64,000 bases of DNA from Ianthella basta (GCA_964019415.1 OZ025871.1:1759629-1823628); one strand, 5' to 3'; shown: positions 22,674 through 36,851, numbered from the stretch's first letter. Translations and numbers: made by a program. Notes: a model not told the origin generated them from the letters alone.

Positions 22674-24112
22674 CTGGAATGTTTGGTGGAGGGCTCACTG
22701 TTGGTGCTGTCATGGAAGATGATGCAACATTGTGTGTACCGGTAGTATTAGTGGTTGGTGTTGATGAAGTGGCTAAAGCGTGGGACATGGGTTGGTAAAG
22801 ACAACTGAGCAAATTGATCCAACAGCAGAATCACCTGTAGTCCATAGGAGTGATAGGTCAAAAGTTTGCCAATGCAACACATAATATTATAATTATTATG
22901 ATGTCCATGTTACCTATACATAATTACATATTGTTGTTCTTGGAATGATGCATCTACATATCTTATTCCACCAGGTATAGTGAAATAATTATGTTATTGT
23001 ACAGTTAAACTGTTTAAGGGGTCCCAGTCCTGATTGGCACATATCTCAAGTGCAATCATTGATTGATATAATCACACATGTGAGAATGTCATGTTTCAAA
23101 CACTTTACTTGAATGATCTGTGGATCACATTGGCATTTTAGGACAAGAAACCCTGAATGACTGTATGGTCGTCCCATAACTTACTTTGCAGGCATGTACT
23201 GGCTCTCAATGGGCTGACACATGACCAGTGCCCCTTATCAGTAGCTCAATTAGTAGGATATACAAAGTTCTGATACCATGCAGCGTAAACAACTGGTTTG
23301 GGGATTTTCCTACATTTTGACCAATTTTCTGGTCTTCCTCATGCAAGGCGAAAACAAAAGCTAGCTCAAGTATTCTTGAATCAATATTGTGCTACTTGCT
23401 TGTGGGGGGAAGGGGAAGGGAGCTTGGTGCATAGACTATCAAGTGTGCAATGTATGTGGTCCATTTATTGTGCATGCACAATTAATAGCATGTGCAACAA
23501 TGTCGAGTCTGCTGGGAACATTCATATTCCTTATGACACGGCCACCGCTCCTGCAGATCTGACACACGCTGGGATCTTCCAGATGGAAGCGGTTGGTGTT
23601 TGTTCCGTTGCGAGGCATCAACGTGATGTTGTGATTGGACGTGCTGCGGCGAATGTACTGGAGAACCACCGATTGGACATCCTCCGGCCACTGGAAGCTC
23701 ACTGACACAATATCGGTGATACAAATTGGTCGATGATGGAGGAATTACCAAGCAACCGCAACAAACCATTTCCATCATCGCTGTAAACTGCCGCTTCCGC
23801 TGGCTCTGGCTTGATCGTGAGAGGGTCCACTAGCTTTGCTCCTACACTTCCTGTCGCAAAGCACTCGTAAGCGTCCCTCCCACTGTTAACACTCGGAGAT
23901 CTACATCCACTCCACTAGTTTATAGGGAACGGTTTCACTTCGTACGCTTCGTACTGCCATTGATCATGATCGGATCCCATGGCCATACCTGCATTGATTG
24001 GTTGATCGAAGAAAGTCAGTTGCCGATGCCAGAGATAAGCTGCGCATATCCTGAATTACGAGTACTTACCAGTCAAAAGAGACAAGTATATCCACCAAAG
24101 TATCTGCCTCAT
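22674..24112 (-). pseudogene. Family-2 surface-protein gene, copy S1 (dead)
   Basis: Exon 1 (24070-24112) encodes a signal peptide, MRQILWWIYLSLLTG, and has a good donor. Exon 2 starts at 23988 and encodes the ectodomain (QYEAYEV, then AYECFATGSVGAK, SFQWPEDVQSVVLQYIRR, DPSVCQIC). It has an in-frame TAG at 23915-23917 and a frameshift near 23715, and its end has no clear donor. A stalk exon at 22674-22834 reads GSICSVVFTNPCPTL, then hits TAG at 22773-22775 and continues in another frame as a Thr/Ser/Pro-rich stretch. The conserved Cys positions match S2 and S3. No membrane-anchor exon was found. At least three independent lesions make this a pseudogene. Confidence 0.7.
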
Positions 24113-24668
24113 TACCGGCCGCATGTAGAATTATTGTGCTGAGGTGCAGCCATAAGTGAGATACCCACAAATCACGAGATGGTCACATGGTAGTCAGCGG
24201 TATAGCTACTGTCCTGGCTTCTGCATGCACTTATACCAAATGGTCCATTTAGCTACATACATTGGTGAATGTGCTCATTCAGTACATGGCAGATATCCTC
24301 CTCCTACCTCCTCAAATCTTCCCTCTCTGTCCCAGGTCTGCCTTCGTCTCATTGTCTTCATATCTATCATAGCTAAGTCTTTCAATACTGCAGTACTGCA
24401 TGTGAACTAGCTACTGCTAAACTGCTACACGTTAATGTTTATGATTTGTAAAAACCCGTCCATAATGTTGCTATAATTATTATACATTCCCCAATTGGGT
24501 TCAAAGTGTGAAGAATGAATATACATGCCGATGAATGGAGTAACTGTTAAATATGGATGCTCAAAGGTGTACGGTAAAAATGCCTGTGAAGAATTAAGTA
24601 CACATGCATGCAAATGATTCCCGCATGCATGCAGTTGGCAAAATACATACATGCACACACACACAAAT
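24113..24668. other. Intergenic spacer between S1 and S2
   Basis: About 550 bp, AT-rich, containing the presumed S1 promoter and S2 3' end. No conserved element is recognised. CATGCATG palindromes occur near 24600-24635. Confidence 0.35.
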
Positions 24669-24940
24669 TTAAACACTCATGATGTAAAACACCACAGCTA
24701 ATGTACTAGTGGCAGCTGTTATGACAGTTATTGGGCTGTTGATGCAGGTTTGGATTCCTATAGCATACAGAGACACAACACATGTAAGAGTTAGCAGATA
24801 AATTGTATACAGTTTGAGCTAATTGATGCTATGAGAATTAACATGCACATTGCATATTTAAATATAAAGTAGTTGCATGTTTATGTCATTAAAAAATATT
24901 TCACAATGCCTCACATCTGATTTGTGTGCATGTGTGCATG

Positions 24941-25022
<82 letters not shown>

Positions 25023-26452
25023 GTCTTTGATAAAGATCTACAAATCAAGACTAATTATATGCATGCCATAGCTATATAGGTCATACAAGTTGGTCATGCA
25101 ACAAACCTAAGCTGTCTGCAGTGTCATCACCTGAGCCGTTGTGGTCCAAAGTGCTGCTAGTGGGTGTTTCCCTTGGGACTACAGTACTGCTTGGGGCAGA
25201 ATTTACTGTACTGGACGCAATAGTGCTGGTGGGAGATACTGAATCAGCAGATGATGACATTGGACACGGCCCAGGGAGCCTCCCTGAGCATCTTGATGTA
25301 AAATTAGTACCACCTGTGATTGAGAGGACAGTATAATGGTGTAATATAATAGGTGGATGCAATTACATTAGGGAACTCCCAAGCATGGCGACAGCATCTG
25401 ATAGTCACATGGCAACCATGCAAATACATTTGGGAGCACCCTTGTGAACGTAGTACCCTGCAGCTGAATTCAGAACCCCATACACTCTGTTGACACTAGG
25501 GATATGTACAGAACAACCTCTCTAACCAATCAGAGCACATAAAGGTCTGTAGTGTTACAAACTGTGTCTGAAATGGACATATCACTGTGTAATTATGGAA
25601 CCTGCTCATACCATGCATAATTATGGTGCCTCAAAAACCAAGAAAATTTGAAATTTCCCTTCTCCTCATACCAAATTATACTAGTTGACTGTGTGGTTTC
25701 ATGTGACGGGGAGAGGAGGGCAATGTCCAATTGCAAGTGAGTGCAGTATGTGTGAATGGTATGCGGCAAAGCGTTATGGCATGGATAATGAACGTGGGAG
25801 CATTATAATACACAGTCCAGCAAAAACTGGATAGTGTCATGTACGTACGTACCTATACAGCCTGCTTATGGTGCATAGCGCCTAGGTCTGCTAGATCAAT
25901 ATATACCCATGCATATATCATGATGTTCTTTCACTTACTTGCAGGAGTTACTGTATTGAGGTTGATGATTATGGCGGTTCTATTTACAAGGACGCTGGCG
26001 TTGCTCTTGCACAGGTGGCACGGATTAGCTCCCAGAAGGAACTTGGTCGTGTTCTTTCTGTCATTGGGTATCAGCCGAACTTCGCGCTGGGATGTTATTA
26101 AGCGAATATGAAAAAGAACGAGCGATTGGGCGCCCTGCAATCGGAAGCTCACCGCCCAACCTTCCGAATGGGGTGATTCGGTGGTGACGGGTGCTTCAGC
26201 AAGGAACTCCATTGTTCTACTCTGGCTGTGGATGCTGTACAAAGCCACTTTGTCCTCCGTTGACCGAGAACTGGAATGCGTGGTCTCTACGCTTCCCCTG
26301 ATCTCGCACTCGTCTCTGGTGCACATGTCCGGAGAAATCTCGGTGAGTTCGACGGCCTCGTAGCCAGCTGTAGGCTGCCCATTCACCACTTGTAAGCGTT
26401 CACCGTTGAAGTAGAGAAGGTATAGTATCACCACTAGTAGCTTCTGCACCAT
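24669..26452 (-). CDS. Family-2 cell-surface protein, S2, with GPI-type tail
   Basis: Three exons by GT-AG rules, all joining in phase 1: 26452-25939, 25313-25107 and 24757-24669 (269 aa). Residues 1-17 (MVQKLLVVILYLLYFNG) are a signal peptide. The ectodomain has CTRDEC and CHLC cysteine pairs, a conserved SFRLQGAQSLVLFHIR strand-like segment and N-glycosylation sequons (NTT, NAS, NRT). Exon 2 adds two cysteines (SRCSGRLPGPCP) and a Ser/Thr-rich stalk. The last exon ends SPITVITAATSTLAVVFYIM plus two residues, a hydrophobic C-terminus without a cytoplasmic tail, as in GPI-anchored precursors. In S1 and S3 the signal peptide is on its own exon; here signal and ectodomain are continuous. A (GT)n tract lies in the last intron. 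I do not recognise the ectodomain. Likely role: surface binding protein; partner unknown. Confidence 0.72.
24929..25021. repeat. (GT)n microsatellite in S2 last intron
   Basis: Mostly uninterrupted GT on the + strand, hence CA in the sense of the S2 transcript, 350 bp before the anchor exon acceptor. Confidence 0.95.
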
Positions 26453-26648
26453 TGTCCGTGACCAAGAAATGCCTCTGATAGCCAGCGGCAAGTCTTTTGA
26501 ACGGAGAGAGAAGAGTGCTAAATTTAGTTACCGAGGGGAAGCTGTTGAGAAATTCCCTTCAGGTTCCCCTAAGTTTGGCCCAACTTCCTGCCCCCGATTG
26601 CGCGTGGGCGAGAGTTCTATGTTCTATGTATGTTAGACTAGTTCCCCT

Positions 26649-26727
26649 AGTCTGGCTCGCTAGACCGTCTCATCTAAACGACGGGCGCTTAGGGCTGGGG
26701 CGCGTAGATGGGACGGTCTAGCAAGCA
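26649..26727. repeat. Short hairpin upstream of S2
   Basis: Arms around CTCGCTAGACCGTCTCATCT and AGATGGGACGGTCTAGCAAGC form an inverted repeat about 200 bp upstream of the S2 start codon. A cleaner copy lies upstream of S3 at 30244-30312. Confidence 0.75.
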
Positions 26728-26875
26728 AGTAATGTTCCCCTTTGACTATATACCGGAAATTGGCAAGCATGGCAACAACATCTGATGGTCGGTAGTGATG
26801 GTGCACGTGGTTGTGTGTGATCTCGATGGCAGTGATTGTATGTAGGAGTGCTGTAATGTTAGCTATGTGAGATTC

Positions 26876-27011
<136 letters not shown>

Positions 27012-27379
27012 GGTGAATGGCAAAAACAGCGACGTCATGCCATATTGCCATTTGTGGCCAACAATTCTGAAATTGACTGCATATATACAGCTACATACCT
27101 ACTAGTGGAAGCCGGCTATGCAGTTTGTGGCTGGGTCACAGTGGTTTGCTCCCTTCAGATGTCCCCACAGTCTTCCCCCACTATCAGATGCTAGAGTACT
27201 GCTGAGGTGGCAATAATCTGGACCCTACAAGTGAAAACAGTTAACTGACTATGTAATTTGCAGTGTTGGCTATTCCCTACAAATTTCCCTACAAACTTCC
27301 CTGCTTCCCACAATTGCAAATCAAGTGAGCTGGAGGTTATGACCAATTTATGCTTTTGCAGGAGGCATAAGGTTTCTTA

Positions 27380-27905
27380 GTGGACTGTTATTGGCTTTGA
27401 TTCACTCTTTGTCGATCAGTTCAGCAATGCTAGTGAACTGCTGTATGTGGTGATAAAGTTATTGTACCCTACTAGTGAACAGCGAGACTGCTCCTACCCG
27501 GCCTGTCCACCATAATGTGGTTAGCATGATCATCTTCCACATATATATGTTACGCGCATACCTCTATACATACAATGTGCCTTGACCTCTGACCCCTGAC
27601 TCTTGTACAAATGTGTGTTGTATTCTGTCTTATAACACATTTCAGTGGTTAATTTGTATTGTTATAATTAGGTTGTTTGGGTACAAACCCTGCTGTACTT
27701 AACAGTATCCAGTGATTCCTTTCTTACTCTGTTTGTGTGTGCCATGCATGCAATTGAGAGCTCATGCACATGCACAAATCCACATACATGCATGTACACT
27801 TCAATGGTCTGGAGCAGTGACTTATCTCATGTATAAATGCTGCCTGCATACATGTATACAATAATTACTGTGATACACTTGTACATTCAGTGCATGCAGT
27901 GCATA
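27380..27905. repeat. Segmental duplication block A, copy 2 (partial)
   Basis: Matches the first part of copies at 19289 and 31070, sharing GTTTGGGTACAAACCCTGCT and ATCCAGTGATTCCTTTC. It breaks off before the exon-2 relic. The block lies between S2 and S3, showing that family-2 genes and family-1 debris were duplicated together. Confidence 0.7.
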
Positions 27906-28130
27906 TAAATTATACATATAGAAGTTCTAATTGAATTTCACCTTGGAAACAGTGGCTATGGCAGAAATGGGCTAGCTGGGCTAGCTATGGGCTAGGTTCT
28001 CAAGTAGTAACACAGCAGTAGAGCAATGTGTTATGAGATTGTCATGGGTCATTTCCCTGTACTTCATTCTATTGGATGGACTTCCCTCCTTCTTTCCTCC
28101 TCTTGATGATGACGATGACAACAATGACGA

Positions 28131-29932
28131 CTACACTTCCTCCACTAATGCAGATGACCTAATGTCCGTAGCTGTGACTGGATCCTTAGTTGGGGTCACA
28201 CTACCAGTGTTATGATCACACTTGGGCTCAACCTTCTCATGTCCTCTATAGTGGATGATGCATAATATGCCAAAGACAATGGCAAGGACAACTACTCCTG
28301 CAACTATATATAGCGTGACCACCAGTGAAAATGTGATGCTGAGTGCTGTGTTCACTGGGCCTATGCCCTGGCCACCTACATATAATAGGAATTTAAACAA
28401 AGTATAATATCTTAGATTTAGCATAAAATACAGAGAAACTATAGCTATAGCACAATTCATATGTTAGCTATAGCTACAGTTTCATGTTAAGTATTTGTCA
28501 CAGTTTGTGTTGTATTGTGTGTGTGTATGTTTGTGTGTGTGTGTGTGTGTGTGTGCGTGTGAGAGAGAAAGAAAGATTGCATGTATATATGTGTGTATGG
28601 GGATTCATAATTCCAGGATCTAACTTATAATTTTGTAGAAAGGTTACTATAGGTTAGCTACACTAGGCTAGGTGATGCAAGATGGGTACAATTACAAACC
28701 TGTGACACCTGGGGTCTCTGTAGTGGTGGGATTTACTGAGGTGACTGAGGTCACAACACTGTTAGCTGTAGACTCAACCTGGCTGGTGGGATCCGGAGGT
28801 ACTGTAGCAGTGGGGCAATGGGCTGGGATAACCTCTGAGCACGTCACATCACTGTGACCTGTGGTATACAAAGAGGTCAATAAAATGCGCACAATAAATG
28901 ATTGTGCTAACTGGCAACAGTTCTGCACAGCATGCAAATTCCAAGACCATGTGTAATAACCCCACTTCCTCTGCAGTTGTACATTATGTGGCCTGGGTAT
29001 GCATACATGTATGCAGGGGGGGAATGCCCTATAGTAATTCCATGTGTGGTAATTGGTATGCCATCCAAGCACTAGTGTTGTGGGAGAATGATCATGTACA
29101 GACATTCAGTGCATGCATGGTTGATGGATGGATGGATGGATGGACAAAATATTCCAAGCTTGCTGCTGGGACCAATATTTTAATCATAATTCCTGGAATG
29201 TTTCGTTCTCTGAACTAATATTTCCGTGACTGGGCCATGCACTTAATTACGGTGATAAACCTGCAGGATTGTGTTATGGCTATGAGCACTCACTTGCAGC
29301 AGTCACGACGTTAAGCTGAATATTACCAAATGCTCTGTCCATATGGATGGCGTTGCCACTGCATAAGTGGCACACATCCTGCGTTTCCAGAAGAAACTTG
29401 CGCGTGCTTCGTCCCTGACCGTCCACCAACATGACATCACGGTTCGATGTGTTGTGGCGCACGTACAGGACTATCACCGATTGGACTTCCTGCGGCCAAC
29501 GAAAGCTGACCGACACACGATCGGATTGGGGTTCGCGGACGACTACGGCTATCCCGAGGAGTTCCATTGCGCCATTATACCCGTCTGCACTGTAGACTGT
29601 CGCCCGCGCTGGGGATGAATCCAGCGAGGAGGGGACGTTCACCGTTCCCACGTTCCCTCTCACCTCACACACATTGCTGGCACAACTAGTGCTGCTCCGG
29701 TCAAAGTCTGCGACCCAATACGCCTCGTACCCGCTCTGGCCCCATACTGCACCTGCATGTCGCAAGAAGGACACGGCTAAACACCCTCCGACTCTCGCTG
29801 ACGCAAGAAAAGCACAACACAAAGCTACACACTTAGTTTGGGCCGCAAGTAGCCAGCTTGCTATATATAGGTTAATAGCAAATACTTACCGAAAGAGGCA
29901 AAACTGAATATCCATAAGACTGCACGCATCAT
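28131..29932 (-). CDS. Family-2 cell-surface protein, S3, single-pass transmembrane
   Basis: Four exons with GT-AG junctions, all in phase 1: 29932-29890, 29752-29294, 28858-28700 and 28375-28131, giving 301 aa. Exon 1 encodes the signal peptide MMRAVLWIFSFASF. Exon 2 encodes the ectodomain: GYEAYWVADF, CASNVC, SFRWPQEVQSVIVLYVRHNTS, VCHLC, NVVTAAS. Exon 3 has two cysteines (TCSEVIPAHCP) then a Ser/Thr-rich stalk. Exon 4 holds a helix (SITFSLVVTLYIVAGVVVLA onward to LCII) followed by HYRGHEK and a cytoplasmic tail of about 45 residues ending ALVEEV. It is therefore a type I membrane protein, unlike S2 with its GPI-type end. An alternative unspliced start at 29822 would give a poor signal peptide and is less likely. 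The ectodomain family is not recognised. Confidence 0.75.
28518..28560. repeat. (GT)n microsatellite in S3 last intron
   Basis: A short GT tract between the stalk and anchor exons, in the same intron as the GT tract of S2. Confidence 0.85.
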
Positions 29933-30052
29933 CGTTCGAGATCAAGGTCACCTGGCTCATGTACGAACGTCCTCAGCAGCTGCAGCCAACTGTGGAAGTT
30001 GAGGCTGCCAACAGACTGTATGATCTATGGGCTGACTCAGCAACAGGGGCGT

Positions 30053-30170
30053 AATCTCGTGCCAGACTCCACCCGTCCACCGGCCATTTAATCGTGACGT
30101 CATACTCGCCTCCCGATGACGTCGTAATATAAAAATAGAGGCGAGAAAGCGGTCTGGGCACGAGACTAAC
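30053..30170. repeat. Hairpin upstream of S3
   Basis: CTCGTGCCAGACTCC near 30055 pairs imperfectly with GGTCTGGGCACGAGAC near 30152. The interior contains two GATGACGTC/GTGACGTCA-type motifs, which could bind CREB/ATF factors. Confidence 0.6.
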
Positions 30171-30243
30171 AGGGGCGCTCCTTCGTGCGGTCCCTGCACA
30201 TGATGATGACGCAATGCATGCAGGTGATGCAATCATGTCGACC

Positions 30244-30312
30244 AGTCTGGCTTGCTAGACCGTCCCTTCCACGCCTATCGGGCGTTTACGGGACGGTCTA
30301 GCAAGCCAGACT
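30244..30312. repeat. Perfect 23-bp inverted repeat upstream of S3
   Basis: Positions 30244-30266 and 30290-30312 are exact reverse complements, core GCTTGCTAGACCGTCCC. It lies 310 bp upstream of the S3 start and is the cleaner copy of the hairpin found upstream of S2. Confidence 0.9.
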
Positions 30313-30638
30313 AAATGAATAACATACGCCCTGCATGTAATTTAATGATACTCTGTGCAAGCTAGGGCTGTGCTTGGGATAGTGTGTGTGTAATCCTCTG
30401 TGTCAATTCCTGTGTCATGACATACATAGCTATAGCTTGCAATGCTAGCTATGTATCAGCAAAGCTAGCTATAGCTAGTGGGTTCACCCAAGCAGTCAAG
30501 TGCGCATGGAGTAGCTATACACTTAATGTACCATGAAGGCGTGTAGCTATTCCAGGGTTATCCAACTATTGAACATTTCACCTCTTACAATTTGTATTTG
30601 CAACCAAGCAAAAGCCGGGTTCTCAACCTTCTGAATGC

Positions 30639-30833
<195 letters not shown>

Positions 30834-31069
30834 ACATGTCAAACCTAGAGGAAGGTGGTCAGGCCAAGGCAGAACAATATTATCTAGATGCATGGTCACT
30901 TGCACTGGCCAGGAAGTACCTTAGCTATAGAAAAGCATGGGCAGACCTAAAAATTTGTTTGCAATTGGTTATTCCCTACGCGTTTCCCATGGGCTTCTCC
31001 CACAATTTAAAACAAGTGAGTTGGAAGTTGTGACCATATTTTACCATAATTACAGGAAACATAAGGGCT

Positions 31070-32215
31070 ATAACTGGATTGTTAACAGCTTTGACCTTCG
31101 TCAGTTCAGCAATGTTTAATAGTGTATTGCTGTATGTGGGGGGCAATCTAATTAATGTGCTCTACAAGTGTGAACAGCGAGGTTGCCCCTCCCCTGTCCC
31201 CCTGGTTAATTTGTATTGTTATAATTAGATTGTTTGGGTACAAACCCTGCTATATTTAACAGTATCCAGTGATTCCTTTCTTACTCAGCTTGTATGTGCC
31301 ACATGCACACAAGCTGACAGCTCATGTACATGCATATATCCACATGTATACTTCATATGGTCTGGAGCAGTGACTGACATGTATAAAATTTATTGCTGCC
31401 TGCTTATTTTATACATACATATCATGTACATACGTATACAATATTACTGAGTACAGTTCATGCAGTGCATATAGTATTATGTCTGACTGCAAATGTGGGT
31501 GGGGCTGTGACATATACTCTGTCCCTCCCCAAGTACTCTAGACAAATGGTTCGCGATCGGCAAGTAAGTTTTGGACACACAAGTGGATGAATGAGCTACG
31601 TGCACTAGTGCATGGATGCAGTCATGATTATAATTTTCCATCTTTTTCTTCATTTGTCCCCTCCCCTCCTGGCTTGCTTTCTATACTCCATTCTTTTCTT
31701 CATATACATACACATATGATTCTCGTCTTGAATTATTTCATCTTTGTGGTACAAGATAATTTGACATTTGACGGGCATAGCCGAGAGGTAATGAGAAAAG
31801 CTACGCATCTACCTACAGGTAAATCAATGTGCAATCAAACAGACCATTACATATAAGTGAGACAACAACGAATATATGCAAAATGCTGGATGGAATGGTC
31901 ACATGCATGTACAGTAAAGTACTTAAACAACTATACGGTGGACCCCCACCTGTGTGTGCACATCGATCAGGTCCCATGCATGCTTGTTGACCTACCTAGT
32001 GAATAGAATTGTGAAGACGTGCTGTGTGCATAGCTGTTGCATGCTAAATCGATTGAGGACACACTGTAGTCGAAAACTGATAGTTTCCTGATATGTTTGA
32101 TCTAATTCAAGATGTACCTTATCAGTGAAATGTCAAATAACTGAACTATAATTACTGAACTGCACAATATAACAGATTCTTATTTGTATAGGCCTTCATT
32201 CTATACTCAGTGCAT
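31070..32215. repeat. Segmental duplication block A, copy 3
   Basis: Close match to 19289-20555 including the decayed exon 2, the downstream pyrimidine tract and the far-end phrase AGGCCTTCATTCT. The similarity suggests a fairly recent duplication. Confidence 0.8.
31489..31563 (+). pseudogene. Family-1 exon 2 relic (R2)
   Basis: Same decayed exon as R1 with the same lost acceptor (GTCTGAC) and the same kept donor. An extra AT in the TACTCT part and loss of a C alter its frame further. There is no exon 1 or exon 3 nearby. Confidence 0.65.
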
Positions 32216-32429
32216 GGCCATGCCCTAAGTGCCAGGTGCAGTTCCAGCTATATACAGTTGTTTTAGGGCTTTTAGTCCCGAGTGACTTACACACGTTTGC
32301 CTGATCACATGAATAAATTTTGGAATGGTGGATTGGCACATAGCTACTGCAATCTGCGCTTGAATCACGTGCCAATCTACCTTTCCAATACTTTATTCAT
32401 GTGATGGAGTGAATGTGCTTAATTACACT

Positions 32430-33885
<1,456 letters not shown>

Positions 33886-34151
33886 CTCAGCAAGCATTCA
33901 CAGCACCCACAGAACCCATAAGGCAAAAAGTTATGTAGTTGTGTGTTTATACCGTGGAACCTGTCTAAGACACAACTGCCTGTGGGCCAGTTCTAACTGA
34001 CCGTTATAGAGAGGTGGCTGCTCTACAGAGGTAGCTAGCTAGATTGACATGCTTTAGTTCTATTTGAGCCCATGCAGGGAGGCTGGCTGTTTTAGAGAGG
34101 TGGCTGCTTAACACAGTGACCATCTTAGACAGGTTCCACTGTAGTATGAAA

Positions 34152-35256
34152 AGGTGTATAGTGTGAGAAACAAATGGCATCCATCCTGTTGAAGTGTCAC
34201 AGGCATTTCCAAGATTTATGGCACAATTAAGAGTCTAGTGTGCCCATCACAAGCAGCAAGCTTCAAGTTCAACTAGCACAACTGCCAGCTAGTACTGCAT
34301 GGGGAGTGTGAACATACATACATGGCATGAGTCCTAATTTTTTGTAACACACAATACAAAGTAGAATATTGAAGTGCATTGTGTGAGGAACAATTAGAGT
34401 CAGCTAGTAATGGAAAGTCATCCCACTATACATTATGCATGGTTGTGGTTGGATGGATGCATTTAATTGCAGTGGAATGTTACTGTTAGGACTGGCTGGG
34501 TGTGGTCTGGGTGATTAATCATGTCAGGCCTTTGCACAAAAGTTAGGTACTTTATTCAATATAAATAAATATAATGTAATTATACTATTTTACATGTTAA
34601 TGTGTTGGCATATGTATGAATCTTCATCATTTCATCACGATCATTTACAGCTAGCTAGCTATATTTTAAAAAAGCATATTTAATATTTATGGATTGTCAC
34701 TCTAATAACGTGTCTGAGAAGTCAAAAAGTGCATAGCAGGTCATTAGGAAGCTATTATAATTCCTAGGAAGTGACCTCAAAGCCTTTTTAACGCTAACTT
34801 CCATGCATAATGAATAATCGTATCATGATGACATTCTATAGGCAGCCATGTGCCGTGCGTGAGTACCCACATAACGCTATACCCTCGATCCTGCATGTAC
34901 ACGTATCGATGGTGAGAGACGGGACATCTACATCTACGTAAGACGTGTATAATGGCAGAACAGCCTCCCCCTCCCTACCCGGGGACAGAAACAGAGAAGT
35001 CTACTAAGTTAACAGGAGGTGGAGGACCCCTTCTGCTCTCCCTCCAGACACGCAGGGCGACGTCTCAACAGACTACCCTCCTCAGTACCCGGCGTCCGCG
35101 TTCGCTCCCTATCCACCGCAGCCCAGCGCTCAAGGACAGCCACCCCAGCCCACCCCCTACCCCTACCCCGCCCAGCCTTACCCACCCGCAAGACAGGCAT
35201 CGCCTACAGGCCCAACTAGGTACCCAGTTAGAGCCTCACCTTCGTCAGCGTCCCCA
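34152..35256. repeat. Segmental duplication block C, copy 1
   Basis: Upstream flank and exon 1 of copy B, matching 42867-43833 (flank and exon 1 of copy D). Landmarks are GAAACAAATGGCATCCATCC and GGAAGTGACCTCA. The shared promoter lacks a clear TATAAA (CCCACATAACGCTATACC). Confidence 0.8.
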
Positions 35257-35320
35257 GTGAGTTTAGCTATAATGCCCATTGGCATGTTATAAAACACAGT
35301 GGCTCTATATACATGTAATA

Positions 35321-35459
35321 CATATAGTACGGTAGGGAGGTCTATAGCCGATATATAGGACCGAGGCGCTTACATATTTACCGAGGCGCGAAGCGCCGAG
35401 GTAAATATGAGCGCCGAGGTCCTATATAGAGGCTATAGACCGACCTACCGTACTATATG
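35321..35459. repeat. Near-perfect 139-bp hairpin in copy B intron 1
   Basis: Two arms of about 65-70 bp fold around a GCGCGAAGCGC centre. Ends read CATATAGTACGGTAGG and CCTACCGTACTATATG. Short CCGAGGCGC motifs recur within the arms. MITE-like. Confidence 0.85.
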
Positions 35460-35463
35460 TCTT

Positions 35464-36297
35464 ATATAGTATGGTGAGTGCGCAACAGGAACGAACCTTC
35501 AGCAGCAATATCGAGCCTAGACCTCTCCGGCGACGACGCCATTTGCATTCCATAAGCGCCTGCATTACGTCACTGAACCTTCTGGAACGGGCTACGGCAC
35601 CATTGCATTCAGTAGACGCCTCCGTGACGTCACAACAAGCTTCAGGGCTGACCAATGAGAATACTGCGCGCCTATTGGCAGTACGCTGACCAATGAGATT
35701 ACCGAATTCAAAATAATGCACAGTCAGCAGTTTTGGTTGTGGCCGTGACAGGGTGCTGGACGGAGAGTCCTGAAAACGCTTCTTTTCTGGCAGAACACCG
35801 ACTTCGATGCGGATTCAGAACTAGAGGGGACAATTTTAACCACATTTGAGAGCTTTCGACGATATCCAGCTGGACTTTGTGTTCGTCATCTGAAGAAGTC
35901 GCTCAACGGACCGTGTCTGCGCGTCTTCCACGTCATAGTTTCGCGCAACAGAGCCGGACTCAGTGCTCGGTTCCTAGAATACGTTCCTTTACGCATGTAT
36001 CTTGTCCAACTGGCTTTCCTTCGTGCGACGATTTTTAGCGGTCGCGTTTTTTCTTGGAGCGTCAAGATCCTCCGCAGCACTGATTGTCACGGCCACAGTG
36101 AAATGGTAAGGCTGCTTCGCCTGACAGTACACACATTTGGCTCTGGTTTCATTACATTCCTTCTTGATATCAGACCTGTTGCGCAATCAGAGCTTTGATA
36201 TCGTGATATCAGACCTCTTTTCAGGTCTATATCACATATATAGGACCACCTGCCAATGCTTAAATCCCTATAGTTGCGCAATCACCATACTATATAT
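35464..36297. mobile_element. Non-autonomous element, 830 bp, with about 22-bp inverted ends
   Basis: TATAGTATGGTGAGTGCGCA at the left end pairs with TGCGCAATCACCATACTATA at the right end, with one mismatch. The interior is GC-richer than the surroundings. It has two roughly 50-bp direct repeats (about 35536 and 35600), each with a TTACGTCA or TGACGTCA motif, and two CCAATGAGA boxes (about 35652 and 35691). These look like a promoter copied from elsewhere. No coding sequence is recognised. Confidence 0.65.
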
Positions 36298-36623
36298 ACT
36301 CTATATAGCTATACTCTCTCTCTCGCTCTACTCCAATGTTAATGCTCATGAGTAACAATAACTATAATTATTATGTGTCTATTACTGTGGCATGATGCAG
36401 TCTAATATCATGGATCATGATTGATATATACCTCAAGGACGCACGTGCACCCAGTATACACTGCGACTTGAAGTTGAATTTCATGAGTATAACACACCAC
36501 ACACCCCATGGCTTGAAAAATGTGTTTTTATAATATATATGGACCCCAAGGAAACCCATTTTAGGACATGCATGCATTGTCATGCTGGACACCCTGTATG
36601 GAGATATGGGCATGCAGAAACAT

Positions 36624-36851
36624 ACAGTGGTTTTAGGGTGTTCAGTCTTGAGCGACTTAATTAAGTGCATTCACTCCATCACATGCATGGATAAAGTATT
36701 GGGAAGGTAGATTGGCACGTGATTCAAGTGCAGATCGCAGTAGCTATGTGCCAATCCATCATTTCGAGTCAAAACTTTATTCACTTTATTCACTTTGAGT
36801 GACTCGGGACTAAAATCTAAAATGACTGTTACACTAGCTGGAACTGCACCT
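36624..36851. repeat. MITE-like segment, inverted relative to 32236-32425
   Basis: The ends ACAGTGGTTTTAGG (36624) and GACTCGGGACTAAAA plus ATGACTGTT (near 36803-36830) are inverted relatives. The segment and its flank AGCTGGAACTGCACC read in the opposite orientation at 32236-32425, although the neighbouring blocks are collinear. Confidence 0.6.

Noticed and set aside
29280..29822. Unspliced start of S3 at 29822 (MCCAFLASARVGG)
   Set aside because: The paralogue S1 and the good donor at 29889 and acceptor at 29753 support a separate signal-peptide exon at 29890-29932; the upstream part of the unspliced frame is intron.
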